Counted from the stretch's first letter, positions 49,862 through 59,159 are shown. The stretch: DNA of 64,000 nucleotides from Anaerotruncus massiliensis (ex Togo et al. 2026) (GCF_900199635.1 NZ_LT962687.1:2790541-2854540), one strand, 5' to 3'. The notes: generated by a model not told the origin, from the letters alone. Numbers and translations: made by a program.

Positions 49862-50428
49862 ATGGTTCCAAATCTACAAGAGGCCCGGGATTTGCTGAAA
49901 AAGTACAATAGCGGCGAGTTTCACTTGCTGCACGGAGAGGTGGTTTCTGGCATCATGGGCTGCTTTGCCCGTCAGTACGACCCCCAGAACGAGGTATATT
50001 GGGCGGCGGTGGGTATGCTGCACGACATTGACTTTGAGCTTTATCCCGAGGAGCATTGTGCAAAATGCGTTGAACTTTTACGCTCCCACGACATTGACGA
50101 GGGCATAATCCGCTCCATCGTGAACCACGGCTATGGCCGGTTGGACTGGGTGACGGTCAAGCCTGAATTACAGATGGAGAAAATCTTATTTGCCACCGAT
50201 GAATTGTTCGGGCTGATCGGGGCGTGTGCCATGGTGCGGCCCTCCAAAAGCGTTCGGGACATGGATATGAGCTCCATCAAGAAGAAGTTCAAAAAGAAGG
50301 AGTTTGCCGCCGGATGCTGCCGGGAAGATCTGGTGCAGGGCGCGGAAATGCTGGGAGTATCGCTGGAAGAACTGATGCGGCAGACGCTTGACGCCATGAA
50401 AACCCTGGTTGACGTTCTTCCTGTTTGA
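49862..50428 (+). CDS. HD-domain protein
   Basis: A 188-residue HD-type hydrolase. The motif residues are visible in LLHGEVVSGIMGCFA, GMLHDIDFE and SIVNHGYGR. The substrate is not known; such short HD proteins are often called metal-dependent phosphohydrolases. AGAGGAG lies ahead of the ATG. The gene runs into a broken NSS transporter 17 bases downstream and both may be controlled by the divergent XRE-cupin gene. Confidence 0.85.
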   Translation: MVPNLQEARDLLKKYNSGEFHLLHGEVVSGIMGCFARQYDPQNEVYWAAVGMLHDIDFELYPEEHCAKCVELLRSHDIDEGIIRSIVNHGYGRLDWVTVKPELQMEKILFATDELFGLIGACAMVRPSKSVRDMDMSSIKKKFKKKEFAAGCCREDLVQGAEMLGVSLEELMRQTLDAMKTLVDVLPV

Positions 50429-50444
50429 CGCCTGGGAGGAAGCA

Positions 50445-51813
50445 ATGATGAAACGAGAACATTTTTCCTCCCGGTTGGGATTTATCTTGATTACCGCCGC
50501 CTGTTCCATCGGCCTCGGGAACATCTGGCGGTTTCCCTACATCACAGGGAAATACGGCGGCGCGTCTTTCGTCCTGCTTTACATGGTCTTTCTAGTGATT
50601 CTGGGGCTGCCCATCGTCGTGATGGAGTTCGCCGTCGGGCGGGCCAGCCAGAGAAGCACGGCCCTCTCCTTCCCTGCTGGAGCCGGAGGGGACAAAATGG
50701 CATTGGTTCAAGTACGCCACCATCATCGGGAATTATCTGCTGATGATGTTCTATACCGTCATCAGCGGTTGGCTGTTTTATTACTTTATTGAGATGGCAA
50801 AGGGCCGGTTCCAAGGGATCGCTTCCGCCGAAGTAGATGGGATTTTTTCCGGACTGTTGGCACAGCCCGGCACCATGTTTCTGTGTGCGGCGGTCATGAT
50901 CATCGTCTCCTTTGCCGTCTGCGCCGTCGGCCTGCAGGCGGGCGTGGAGCGGGTCACAAAAATGATGATGCTGCTCTTGTTCGGCCTGCTGCTCGTGCTG
51001 GCGGCGCGCTCGGTCACGCTGCCGGGAGCGGAAAAGGGGCTGCGTTACTACCTGCTCCCGGACTTCGGCGCCATGAGGGAGATCGGCCTTCCTGAATGTA
51101 TCTTCGCCGCCATGGGGCAGGCGTTTTTTACTCTGAGCATCGGCATTGGCACGCTGTCCGTCTTTGGCAGCCGCATTGACAAAAGCCATTCCCTGACCAG
51201 CGACGCCCTTTACATGGGGGTACTCGACACGGTGGTGGCGCTGTTGGCGGGCCTTATTATCTTTCCGGCCTGCTTCAGCTTCGGCGTCCAGCCGGACAGC
51301 GGCCCCAATCTGCTTTTTATCACGCTGCCCAACATTTTCAACACGATGAGCGGCGGGCGTTTTTGGGGGACGCTGTTCTTCCTGTTCATGGTATTCGCCG
51401 CCGTCTCCACGGTGATCGCGGTAATCGAAAACATCATTACCTATGTCATGGATGCAACGGGCTGGAGCCGGAAAAAGTCGGCGGCTGTCAATTTTGTGCT
51501 GCTGATCCTGCTCTCCCTGCCCTGCATCCTCGGTTATAATCTATGGAGCGGGTTCCAGCCTTTGGGGGACGGAACAAGTGTCCTGGATTTGGAGGACTTC
51601 ATTCTGAGCAACAATCTGCTCCCCCTGGGGAGCCTGGTATTCCTTCTGTTTTGTACGCGCCGTTATGGGTGGGGATGGGACCGTTTCTATCACGAGACCA
51701 CCATCGGGAAGGGGCTGCCTTATCCCGGCTTCGCCAGAACGTACATCAGCTATGTTCTGCCGGTGATCGTCCTCGTCATCTTCATCAGCGGTTATTTGTC
51801 CTTTTTGAAATAG
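50445..51813 (+). pseudogene. NSS-family sodium:amino-acid symporter, frameshifted
   Basis: The first 77 residues are those of a neurotransmitter:sodium symporter (SRLGFILITAACSIGLGNIW, then RFPYITGKYGG). Near 50,672 the frame is lost; the expected continuation LLEPEGTKWHWFKYATIIGN is present in another frame and joins MMFYTVISGWLFYYF and the rest to 51,813. Together they would give about 455 residues and eleven or twelve helices. A net loss of two bases or gain of one explains the break. Either the gene is inactive or the base call is wrong. Confidence 0.8.
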
Positions 51814-51846
51814 TTCTCCACTCGTGTGGGATAGGAGGGTTTTAAA

Positions 51847-52428
51847 TTGTTTCATGTATCAGATTTCCTGATCTACTGTTTTATCACGGCTTACACGCCG
51901 GGGGCCAACAATCTATTGTCCATGAGCAACGCGGCCCGGCTGGGCTTCCGCCGCAGCTTCCACTTCAACCTGGGCATCCTGGCCGGGTTTGCAGTCGTGA
52001 TGTCGGTCTGCACCCTGTTCAGCACCACGCTGTATGCCTACCTCCCAAAAGTGAAGATATTTATGCAGCTCGCAGGGGCGGCTTATATGCTGTATCTTGC
52101 CTGGAAGGTGTGGAAAAGCTCCGCCAACATAGAGGCGGACAGCGGGAAAGAGGCCAGCTTTCTTTCCGGTATGCTCCTGCAATTCGCCAATCCCAAGATC
52201 TATATTTACGCGATCACCGCCATGACGCTCTACATTTTGCCGGTCTACCACTCCACCGGGGCGGTGATTGGATTTACCGTCCTCCTGGCGCTGATCGGGG
52301 CGTCCGGCTCCTTCGTATGGGCGCTGTTCGGGTCGGCCTTCTGTAAGTTCTTTTCAAGGCATACAAAAGCGGTCAATCTTGTGATGGCTCTACTGCTTGT
52401 CTACTGCGCAGTCGCTTTGTTCCTGTAA
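51847..52428 (+). CDS. LysE-family amino-acid exporter
   Basis: A 193-residue LysE/RhtB-type exporter with five to six membrane helices. The conserved TAYTPGANNLLSMSNAARLG near the N terminus and FANPKIYIYAITAM are family signatures. It would export an amino acid or related compound. The TTG start has GGAGGG 7 bases upstream. It follows the NSS gene by 33 bases, so uptake and export of the same type of compound may have been linked. Confidence 0.88.
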   Translation: MFHVSDFLIYCFITAYTPGANNLLSMSNAARLGFRRSFHFNLGILAGFAVVMSVCTLFSTTLYAYLPKVKIFMQLAGAAYMLYLAWKVWKSSANIEADSGKEASFLSGMLLQFANPKIYIYAITAMTLYILPVYHSTGAVIGFTVLLALIGASGSFVWALFGSAFCKFFSRHTKAVNLVMALLLVYCAVALFL

Positions 52429-52522
52429 AATGCCTGGGCCGACCATAGGGGCGAGAGCTTCCCGTAGATTGCCCAAAGCCTGGGAGACATTGGCCCACCG
52501 CTGAAAAGATTTACAGAAACTT

Positions 52523-52579
52523 AATAGACTTATTGGTCTGTTTGTGTTATGCTGCTAAAAACAGACCAATAAGTCTATT
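52523..52579. promoter_or_regulatory. Long inverted repeat operator ahead of the TetR-MATE operon
   Basis: Arms 52,523-52,543 and 52,559-52,579 are 21-base perfect complements with a 15-base spacer. Each arm contains AGACCAATAAGTCT or its complement. A possible -35 TTGGTC lies in the left arm and an AT-rich -10 in the spacer. Confidence 0.85.
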
Positions 52580-52598
52580 TCTTTAAGGAGTATCCATT

Positions 52599-53219
52599 AT
52601 GAAGCGCGAAGAAAAGAATTTCATCAGCCTGCAAAGAATTTTAGATACCGCTACGCAAGAGTTTGCGCGGCAGGGCTACGGCCTGAGTTCCGTCAATACC
52701 ATCTGCAATTCAGGCGGCATTTCAAAAGGGATCCTTTATCACTATTTCAAAGACAAAGACGCACTCTATCTGGCCTGCCTGCAGACATGCTTTGACCGTT
52801 TGACCGCCGCGCTGAGAGAAGGCGCCGCGGATCTCCAGGGCTCCGCCGGCGAGTGCCTGGAATCTTACTTTGACACACGGCTGGCTTTCTTTGAAAAGAA
52901 TCCCCAGCTGCTTCCTCTTTTTTGCGAAGCCGTCATTTCGCCGCCCACTCATTTGCAGAATGCCGTTCAGGAAATCAAAGCGGAATTTGACGCGCTGAAT
53001 GTTTTCGTGCTGACCGCACTGCTGGAAAAGGTACCTCTCCAGCCCGGCGTCACAGTGGACGAGGTGGTGGGGGTGTTCCGGCTGTACCAAGATTTTATCA
53101 ACGCTCGGTACCGGATGGAGAACCTTGATTCCGACGGGTGGAAACAGCATGAGCAAGTCTGTAAGCGGTCGCTGCATATTTTGCTGTACGGCGTGGTGGA
53201 GCGGGGGGAAGAGATATGA
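52599..53219 (+). CDS. TetR-family regulator of the MATE exporter
   Basis: A 206-residue TetR protein. The N-terminal helix-turn-helix is ILDTATQEFARQGYGLSSVN, ISKGILYHYFKDKDALY; the C-terminal part is a helical ligand domain. Its stop overlaps the start of the MATE gene (ATGA). The inverted repeat ahead of it is the probable autoregulatory operator, relieved by a drug-like ligand. Confidence 0.9.
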   Translation: MKREEKNFISLQRILDTATQEFARQGYGLSSVNTICNSGGISKGILYHYFKDKDALYLACLQTCFDRLTAALREGAADLQGSAGECLESYFDTRLAFFEKNPQLLPLFCEAVISPPTHLQNAVQEIKAEFDALNVFVLTALLEKVPLQPGVTVDEVVGVFRLYQDFINARYRMENLDSDGWKQHEQVCKRSLHILLYGVVERGEEI

Positions 53220-54634
53220 GCGGGACAGCCACGAACGGCCGGGAATCCATTTTATCGGATGCAACGCCCGAAAAGGCAATCGTAAAGCTTGCCGTACCCG
53301 CAACGCTGGCCCTTCTGGCAAAGGCGGTCTATAACATCGTGGACACCGCGTATATCGGGATGCTGGACAGCGACATCGCCCTCGCGGCCGTGGGCGTCAC
53401 CTTACCTCTGCTGCTGATTATGGTTTCGGTGGAAAACATTTTTGCGGCGGGCGCGGCGGTATTGGCGGGCCGGCAGCTGGGGGCGAATGACAGGGAGAGC
53501 GCCAACCGAACGGTGACCACCATCGTCGGGCTATCTATGCTGATCGGCGTCGGCCTCTGCATTTTGGGGCTCCTGTTTATGGAACCGCTGCTGCGGGCTT
53601 TCGGCGCCTCAGACGCGGTCTTGCCCCAGGCAAAGGACTATGCGTTTTGGATGTTTATCGCCGCGCTGTTCAATCTTCCCGCCCAAAGCCTCAACTGCGC
53701 GGCCAGAGCGGAATCCTCGGTAAAAATTTCTTCCGTCGCCGTGATCGCCGGCGCGCTTCTGAATGTGCTGCTGGACCCGGTGTTCATGTTTTCCTGGGGG
53801 TTTGGCATGGGAGTGGAGGGCGCTTCCCTCGCTACCACCCTTTCCCAGTTTGTGACCTTTGGCATTCTGCTGTGGTTCTATCTGAGCGGCCGTTCCATCA
53901 TCAAAGTGAAGCCCCGTTATTTTAAGCCCTCCGGCGGTCTGGTATGGAGTGTGATCTCCATCGGTATCCCCACGGCGGTCATCCAAATTTGTCTTGCAGT
54001 GGCTACCTCGCTCACCAATATCGCGGCAAAGCCCCTGCCGGATTCCGATCTCATCATTGCGGCCTACGGCGTGGTGCAGCGGTTGATCCTCATCGGCTGC
54101 TATGTGGTCATGGGCTTTATGCAGGGTTACCAGCCGGTGGCCTCCTACGCTTTCGGCGCAAAAAATGAGGAGCGGTTTCATCAGTCGGCGCGGTTTGCGC
54201 TCAGAGGCTCGCTGCTGCTGACCGTGGCGGTGGCGGCGGCGTATATCCTGCTGGCCCAGCCGCTCATACTGCTGTTTAACCGCAATCCGGCGGTGGTGGA
54301 GTTCGGGAAATGGCTGCTGATTTCGCAGGTGATTTTGTACCCCGCTTTCGGTTTGTGCTACATGATGACGATTACCTTTCAGACAATCGGCTCCTCTAAA
54401 ATGGGGCTGTTCCTATCCTTGATTCGGCAAGGGATGTTCTATATCCCGTTCATCCTGCTTTTGCCCCGCATTTTCGGCGTGTCGGGCATCTACCTTTCAC
54501 AGCCGGCCGCCGACGCACTGACGATACTTACCTGCGTCATTTTGATAAGGCCGATGAAACGCGCGGCGTCAAGAAAAATGGCGGAGAATAGACAGGAAGA
54601 AACAGACCCCAGGAGGCGCGGTGAAGATGGATAA
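53216..54634 (+). CDS. MATE-family multidrug exporter
   Basis: A 472-residue MATE transporter: VKLAVPATLALLAKAVYNIV then DTAYIGMLDSDIALAAVGV, and the second half with VMGFMQGYQPVASYAFGAKN. It differs from the MATE protein at 18.3 kb and belongs to another subgroup. The gene is regulated with the upstream tetR and overlaps the kinase-like gene downstream. Confidence 0.92.
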   Translation: MSGTATNGRESILSDATPEKAIVKLAVPATLALLAKAVYNIVDTAYIGMLDSDIALAAVGVTLPLLLIMVSVENIFAAGAAVLAGRQLGANDRESANRTVTTIVGLSMLIGVGLCILGLLFMEPLLRAFGASDAVLPQAKDYAFWMFIAALFNLPAQSLNCAARAESSVKISSVAVIAGALLNVLLDPVFMFSWGFGMGVEGASLATTLSQFVTFGILLWFYLSGRSIIKVKPRYFKPSGGLVWSVISIGIPTAVIQICLAVATSLTNIAAKPLPDSDLIIAAYGVVQRLILIGCYVVMGFMQGYQPVASYAFGAKNEERFHQSARFALRGSLLLTVAVAAAYILLAQPLILLFNRNPAVVEFGKWLLISQVILYPAFGLCYMMTITFQTIGSSKMGLFLSLIRQGMFYIPFILLLPRIFGVSGIYLSQPAADALTILTCVILIRPMKRAASRKMAENRQEETDPRRRGEDG

Positions 54635-55205
54635 AGTGATTGCGATCAGCCGGCAACACGGCAGCGGCGGTAGGCAAATTGGAAAACTTGTCTCCGAACA
54701 GTTGCATATCCCCTTTTATGACAAGGAGATCGTCCAGGAGGCCGTCTGTCAAAGCGGCCTCTGCGCGGAACAGTTTGACGGCGCAGATCTAAGGGGAGCG
54801 GGAAACGGTCTTTATTCGATTGTCCCGGGCGTACCCTTTGAACTGCCGGTAAAAGATACGCTGTACCTCGCCCAACGCGAAGCGATCTGTAACTTGGCTG
54901 CCGGCGGGCCTTGCGTGATCGTGGGCCGCGGCGCCTGCGAGGTGCTGAAGGGCAGACTTCCTTTGCTGCGCGTATTTATTTATGCGGATATGGAAACAAA
55001 AATCCAGCGTGTGGTGGAAGAATATCAGGAGCTACCGGAAAATGCAGAGAAGCGGCTCTATGCGGTCGACAAAAAGCGCATGGCATATTATTCTTTTTAT
55101 GAAAAGAAAGAAAAAGAACGGGCAAAGTATTTCGACATCTGCATTGATAGCGGCAGCCTTGGAATCGACGGGGCCGTTCAGGTTATTTTATCGGCCTACC
55201 GTTAA
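54627..55205 (+). CDS. Cytidylate kinase-like family protein
   Basis: A 192-residue P-loop kinase-like protein. ISRQHGSGGRQIGKLVSEQL is the nucleotide-binding start, followed by IPFYDKEIV and CVIVGRGACEVLKG. This is the AAA_26/cytidylate-kinase-like family, which is common in clostridia and often accompanies MATE or TetR genes; the substrate is not proven. The ATG at 54,627 has AGGAGG 10 bases upstream; a GTG at 54,621 is also possible. Last gene of the operon. Confidence 0.85.
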   Translation: MDKVIAISRQHGSGGRQIGKLVSEQLHIPFYDKEIVQEAVCQSGLCAEQFDGADLRGAGNGLYSIVPGVPFELPVKDTLYLAQREAICNLAAGGPCVIVGRGACEVLKGRLPLLRVFIYADMETKIQRVVEEYQELPENAEKRLYAVDKKRMAYYSFYEKKEKERAKYFDICIDSGSLGIDGAVQVILSAYR

Positions 55206-55596
55206 ATTCTGCGGCAACATTTTGGCAACGGAAAATCAGTTGGGGCAATTCTGCACACCGTCCCGCCCATGCTGGAGCGGCAGGCGGTGTCTGCGCGGAC
55301 AAAACCATGGTAAAACAAACCCAGGCAGCGTTTTGGGCTGTCTGGGTTCTTTTTTCGGCGCAAATATAGAATTTACAAATGAATTTCCTTTTATCGCTCT
55401 ACGACAACCGTTAACTTTCTCCAACGGGGGCAGCTTTTTGATCTGCTCCGCTCCTCTCCGATTACTAACTTTTTTCATTTTACCCCAAAATGTTTCCGAT
55501 GACAACGGTACCTCGATCAAGACGGGGCCGAGACAAAGCGATTGATTGGGCAGGATTTTGAGCGAAGCAGCCACATGGGCCTTGGCACACCGGATC
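55206..55596. other. Gene-free stretch behind the TetR-MATE-kinase operon
   Basis: No gene recognised. It holds the operon terminator. After 55,357 the sequence is a lower-GC transition to the mobile-element remnant. Confidence 0.5.
55318..55356 (+). terminator. Terminator of the TetR-MATE-kinase operon
   Basis: AACCCAGGCAGC pairs with GCTGTCTGGGTT (one mismatch) over a 7-base loop and is followed by CTTTTTT. Confidence 0.8.
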
Positions 55597-56099
55597 TCAT
55601 TCCGTCTCCCACATGATTGCGGCCCTTTGGGGAAATGCCGTCATGCCGGCGCCGGCAAACGAGGCGAAATAGACGTAGATTGCTTTCGCCTGGGCGGTAA
55701 GGTCCCGATCTGGCATGACCAGCCTCGGTACGGTGTCGAAGCCGCGGGCCGCCACGCTTTCAAATACCAGAAGACCCGTCATGCCGCTTTCCGTCGAAGC
55801 GGCGGAAGCGTAAGTAGGGACGGACAGCCGAACGGTATAGAGATTCCCGCTCGCGGTACGCTCCCTGCTGATGTACCCGTTCTCCACCAGGCGGCTCATG
55901 TGCTTGGTATAGGTACCTTGTTGATCTGCAAGTCTCTCACGATTTTGTCCCACTTGGGGAACGCCATGCAGCCGCAACCGGCATAGGCGCAGATGTAAGC
56001 GTAGATGGTTTTGGCGAGAAGGGGGAACACCGAATTGCGCATCACCGCCTTATGGATTTTTCCGTATCCTTTGGAATTGATGCTGATTAGGTCAGGCAT
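55597..56099 (-). pseudogene. Broken helix-turn-helix replication-type gene
   Basis: The start MPDLISINSKGYGKIHKAVM and LLAKTIYAYICAYAGCGCMA, FPKWDKIVRDLQINK is that of the helix-turn-helix replication proteins of clostridial elements. Near 55,912 the frame shifts; the continuation TYTKHMSRLVENGYISRER lies in another frame and ends with TAQAKAIYVYFASFAGAG. The two parts belong to one gene with a frameshift, and the 3' end may be missing as well. AGAGGTG lies ahead of the ATG at 56,099. Confidence 0.7.
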
Positions 56100-56673
56100 T
56101 TCTATCACCTCTCCGGCCTTCGCTGTCAAAAGAATAGGCACCCGAAATCGGGTGCCTTAAAGAAGATAGGGTTTCGATTTGTCAAATCCGTAGCGGCTAT
56201 GCCATTAGAACCATTGTCTGCTGGAGATTTTGAAAAAAGATAAGAACTTGAGAACCCCCCAGTTTTTCCAGAAATCCTTATGTCATGCGGGTTGAAAAGA
56301 CTTTTAGTGGTTGTTGGATTCCGACCAGTTCTGCTATCTTCTCTTTCGTTAAAGGCACTCAAAATCCGTTGGTGCCGCATCTCCGGCCTAAGAGCCGCCC
56401 TGCGGGCGGTTGGCCTCCGAAACGCCTCGCTGTGGCTCGGTGTGCGGGCGGGTACTCTGTTCGCTGCGCTCGCCCGGCGTGCGGTAGGAACCCTGACGGT
56501 TCCCCCAGACACGCCTCCTCCCTCCGATAACTTGTTGCCTGAATAGTGATTTTACCGCATTGCTGCAAGGGTAAGTCCATATGAGACTTACCCTTTTTTT
56601 CTTTATTTTTATGTGATATACTTTTCCAAAGAAAATTTTTTTACTGGTATAGCTAGAATGTGGAGGTGAAATA
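56100..56673. other. Gene-free stretch of the mobile-element remnant
   Basis: About 570 bases with a sharp change from GC-rich to AT-rich near 56,550. It contains the second oriT-like copy. I see no protein gene. Confidence 0.5.
56379..56446. other. Putative origin of transfer (oriT), copy B
   Basis: ATCTCCGGCCTAAGAGCCGC is identical to copy A at 39,423. The following hairpin is shortened (GCCGCCC-TG-CGGGCGGT) but still pairs, then TTGGCCTCCGAAACGCC and GGTGTGCG are conserved. No relaxase lies beside it. Confidence 0.65.
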
Positions 56674-57252
56674 ATGGAAATCCCAGGTGAGGGTCTAATC
56701 AGCACTGCAATAGAACAAGTGGTCGCAGGTGTTCAAATTAAAGTCTCGCAGATTGAAGAAAGTCGCAATAGAGAATTCTTATATCAGATGAAAGAATTAG
56801 AATTCTATAAAAGTAACTATGAGAAAGATTTGAAAGGAATTTTTGATTATTGGTTTGATGTAGTTAGAATTACTCATATCAAAGACAACTTACATTTAAC
56901 AGAACAAGAACGTCAAAAGTATAATAAAAAATTTAGCGAGTTAGTTTATGTTGATAAAATTGCGCAGTATAAAATGAACACCTTAAAATATGGCGGAAGA
57001 GAAACTGGACGAATACTTGCATTACAGAACAAGTTACAACAAAAATTTTACGATGACAAACCGCGCGAAACTGAACTTTATTTATGGTGTAGAATTCTGG
57101 CTGTTTTAAAAAAGGATATACTCGGGCAGGATTTGGATCCGCTTGATATTCTCCGCGTTTTAGTTAACGACTATGACGAACATGAAAAAGAAATAATCGC
57201 TGCAAAAAATTATGTGGATAAAATATATGCCCAAACTTACGGTAAACCATGA
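56674..57252 (+). CDS. AT-rich hypothetical protein
   Basis: A 192-residue mostly helical protein, rich in Lys, Glu, Asp and Tyr, without signal or membrane segment. The coding sequence is far more AT-rich than everything around it, which points to recent transfer. I do not recognise the family. GGAGGTG lies 7 bases ahead of the ATG. It sits between the oriT copy and the DUF6076 fragment, inside the remnant of a mobile element. Confidence 0.65.
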   Translation: MEIPGEGLISTAIEQVVAGVQIKVSQIEESRNREFLYQMKELEFYKSNYEKDLKGIFDYWFDVVRITHIKDNLHLTEQERQKYNKKFSELVYVDKIAQYKMNTLKYGGRETGRILALQNKLQQKFYDDKPRETELYLWCRILAVLKKDILGQDLDPLDILRVLVNDYDEHEKEIIAAKNYVDKIYAQTYGKP

Positions 57253-57450
57253 GACTTGGGACCGAAGTGCTGGATGTAAACTCCGAGGGATATGCTGCAT
57301 TTCAGAAATTTCTGAATGGTCTGGAGTATTTCCCGGAGAGCCTCCGCTTCCGGGGGCAGGTGAAGGGAATGCTGGAGATTTACTTTGAGCTGATCAAGCA
57401 CAGGGGAACCGACTCTTACGCCGCACCTACGCACTATATTTTGCTGACTT
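57249..57450 (+). pseudogene. Fragment of a DUF6076 gene
   Basis: About 65 codons match residues 112-180 of the DUF6076 protein at 40,539, including KFLNGLEYFPESLR and RGQVKGMLE; the DNA is also closely similar. Start and zinc-ribbon part are missing and small deletions disturb the frame. It is a remnant of an element related to the one in tRNA-Pro. Confidence 0.8.
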
Positions 57451-57605
57451 ATGCCGCCACGTCATACCCGCAACTGAGCAAGAGGGTGGATAGTGACAGA
57501 ACCAATTTATAATGTTATTATTTTATAGAGCGATTGGAAGTTCGCTGACCGCAAACTGCGGCAATTTGGGATTATCACAGAAAAGCATGGAAAGGCGGCC
57601 TGTGC

Positions 57606-58355
57606 ATGCTTCATGTAAAGAACGGTGTGCCGGTTCTGGCACTGATCTGTTTGCTGGGCGCGTGCGCTGCGCCCGCCGATGGGCCGCAGGCGGAGCCGCC
57701 GTTCGCCAGCGGCCCATCCTTGGAGGCGACAGCGCCGGAAAGTGCCTCCCCCGCCGTACCCGCGGAAAAGGCGCCTCCAAAGGGCGGGGCCAAGGTCGAA
57801 TGGCCGACATTGGAGGAGTCGATGGCGGCATATGCTGAGGTTTTGAATGGGAGCAGAAACGCAAGGTCCGACGAAGGAGAGATCCCTTTTGAGGATTTAT
57901 TCAATCGCACGGAGGATGGGGAATTTTACGAATGGGAGAAATATGCCTTTTTCGACATGAACGGGGATGGGATTCCCGAGCTGCATCTATCCACCGGTCA
58001 TGGAAACAGCTACGAAATCTATACTTATTATAATCAGGAGGTCATGCTCTGGTATCGTGGAGTCGATTACAACTATCCGCTTGAAAACCGCGCGATGGGA
58101 TATATCCGATATGGGGCGGCCCCCACGCATATCGACTATCAATATAGGGTATTGGATTTTTGGGGCGATATACAGTTTTATATAGAGTTCACGAAAGGCG
58201 ATACAGACGAAAACGGAATTTATGATGAGCGGGATGATTATATCTATAAGGGCAAATGGATCTCAAAAGAGGAATGGGACAAGCTGACCGAGCCGTACCT
58301 GGCAGTCAAACCGGCCGACCTTTGCTGGAAGCCGATGCGCAATGATACGCCTTAA
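57606..58355 (+). CDS. Putative lipoprotein with a calcium-loop-like motif
   Basis: A 249-residue exported protein. The signal runs to LICLLGAC (lipobox), followed by a Pro/Ala/Glu-rich linker. In the middle DMNGDGIPELHLSTG resembles the calcium loop of FG-GAP or EF-hand-like repeats. The rest is rich in Tyr and Asp with no known family. Function unknown; it is likely held on the outer membrane face. It stands alone. Confidence 0.68.
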   Translation: MLHVKNGVPVLALICLLGACAAPADGPQAEPPFASGPSLEATAPESASPAVPAEKAPPKGGAKVEWPTLEESMAAYAEVLNGSRNARSDEGEIPFEDLFNRTEDGEFYEWEKYAFFDMNGDGIPELHLSTGHGNSYEIYTYYNQEVMLWYRGVDYNYPLENRAMGYIRYGAAPTHIDYQYRVLDFWGDIQFYIEFTKGDTDENGIYDERDDYIYKGKWISKEEWDKLTEPYLAVKPADLCWKPMRNDTP

Positions 58356-58464
58356 AGGATTTCCGGCTTATTCTTTTCTCGTATACGATAATCTTCCTCT
58401 GGTTTTCCGACACAGGCCCGCGTACCCGAAACCGGATAAAAAAGAGGCAAATCATTCCGGCGCC

Positions 58465-58493
58465 TTGACAAACGGCTGGCGGCGCGCTATAAT
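58465..58493 (+). promoter_or_regulatory. Consensus promoter of the tetR gene
   Basis: TTGACA at 58,465-58,470 and TATAAT at 58,488-58,493 are separated by exactly 17 bases, a perfect sigma-A promoter. Confidence 0.9.
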
Positions 58494-58505
58494 GAACATT
58501 GTTCA
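58493..58505. promoter_or_regulatory. TGAAC-N3-GTTCA operator, copy 1
   Basis: TGAACATTGTTCA begins at the last base of the -10 and covers the expected transcription start of tetR. An equal palindrome with a different centre is at 59,127. Confidence 0.75.
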
Positions 58506-58519
58506 GTTACGAAAGCGGG

Positions 58520-59089
58520 GTGATTGCGGTCAACACGGTGGTGACGTCGAAAGAAGCGATTATGAAAACCTGCCGGGATATGGTGTCCGAACGGGGCCTG
58601 TCCGCCCTGGACATGCGTTCGGTCGCAAAGGCGTGCCATGTGGCGCTCGGGTCGCTCTACAACTACTTTCCCTCGAAGGACGCCCTGGTCACCGCGACCA
58701 TCGAGAGCGTCTGGCAGGATATTTTCCACATGGAGCAGTGCTGCGAACAGAAGCCCTTCCCCGAATATGTCCGCTGGATCTTCGACAGCGTCCGGCAGGG
58801 GACCAGGGAGTATCCCCATTTTTTCACGGCGCATTCCATCAGCGTCGCCAGCTCCGCCAAGGAACAGGCACGCAAAACCATGGAGCAGTATTTTTCCCAC
58901 ATGAAGGCGGGAATGGCGCAGTCGCTCCGGGCGGACCCGGCCGTCAGAAGGGACGCGTTTTCCGCGTCGTTTTCGGAATCGGACCTGATCGATTTCGTGC
59001 TGTCCAACCTTCTGACGCTGCTGGCCCGGCAGGAGGACGACTGCGAGGTGCTGCTTGAAGTGATCCGCCGGGTCCTGTATCCGGCCTGA
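58520..59089 (+). CDS. TetR-family regulator
   Basis: A 189-residue TetR-type repressor: TSKEAIMKTCRDMVSERGLS and ACHVALGSLYNYFPSKDALV form the helix-turn-helix; the rest is a helical ligand domain. The promoter position rules out a TTG at 58,499; GTG at 58,520 is the best remaining start although its ribosome site is weak. The palindrome over its promoter suggests autorepression, and the same palindrome precedes the membrane-protein pair downstream. Confidence 0.88.
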   Translation: MIAVNTVVTSKEAIMKTCRDMVSERGLSALDMRSVAKACHVALGSLYNYFPSKDALVTATIESVWQDIFHMEQCCEQKPFPEYVRWIFDSVRQGTREYPHFFTAHSISVASSAKEQARKTMEQYFSHMKAGMAQSLRADPAVRRDAFSASFSESDLIDFVLSNLLTLLARQEDDCEVLLEVIRRVLYPA

Positions 59090-59090
59090 A

Positions 59091-59113
59091 AGCCCGTCTG
59101 AGGACGGGTTTTC
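59091..59113 (+). terminator. Terminator of tetR
   Basis: AGCCCGTC-TGAG-GACGGGTT followed by TTC, directly after the tetR stop. Confidence 0.75.
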
Positions 59114-59126
59114 AAAGCGCTTATTG

Positions 59127-59139
59127 TGAACGCCGTTCA
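59127..59139. promoter_or_regulatory. TGAAC-N3-GTTCA operator, copy 2
   Basis: TGAACGCCGTTCA, same arms and spacing as at 58,493 but another centre. It lies 20 bases ahead of the ATG of the membrane protein gene. Confidence 0.7.
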
Positions 59140-59159
59140 ACTTGAAAGGAGATGCCGCG

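Noticed and set aside
55204-55225. Possible fifth, inverted copy of the 27-bp border motif.
   Set aside because: Only about ten contiguous bases (AAATTCTGCG) match; the rest does not align.
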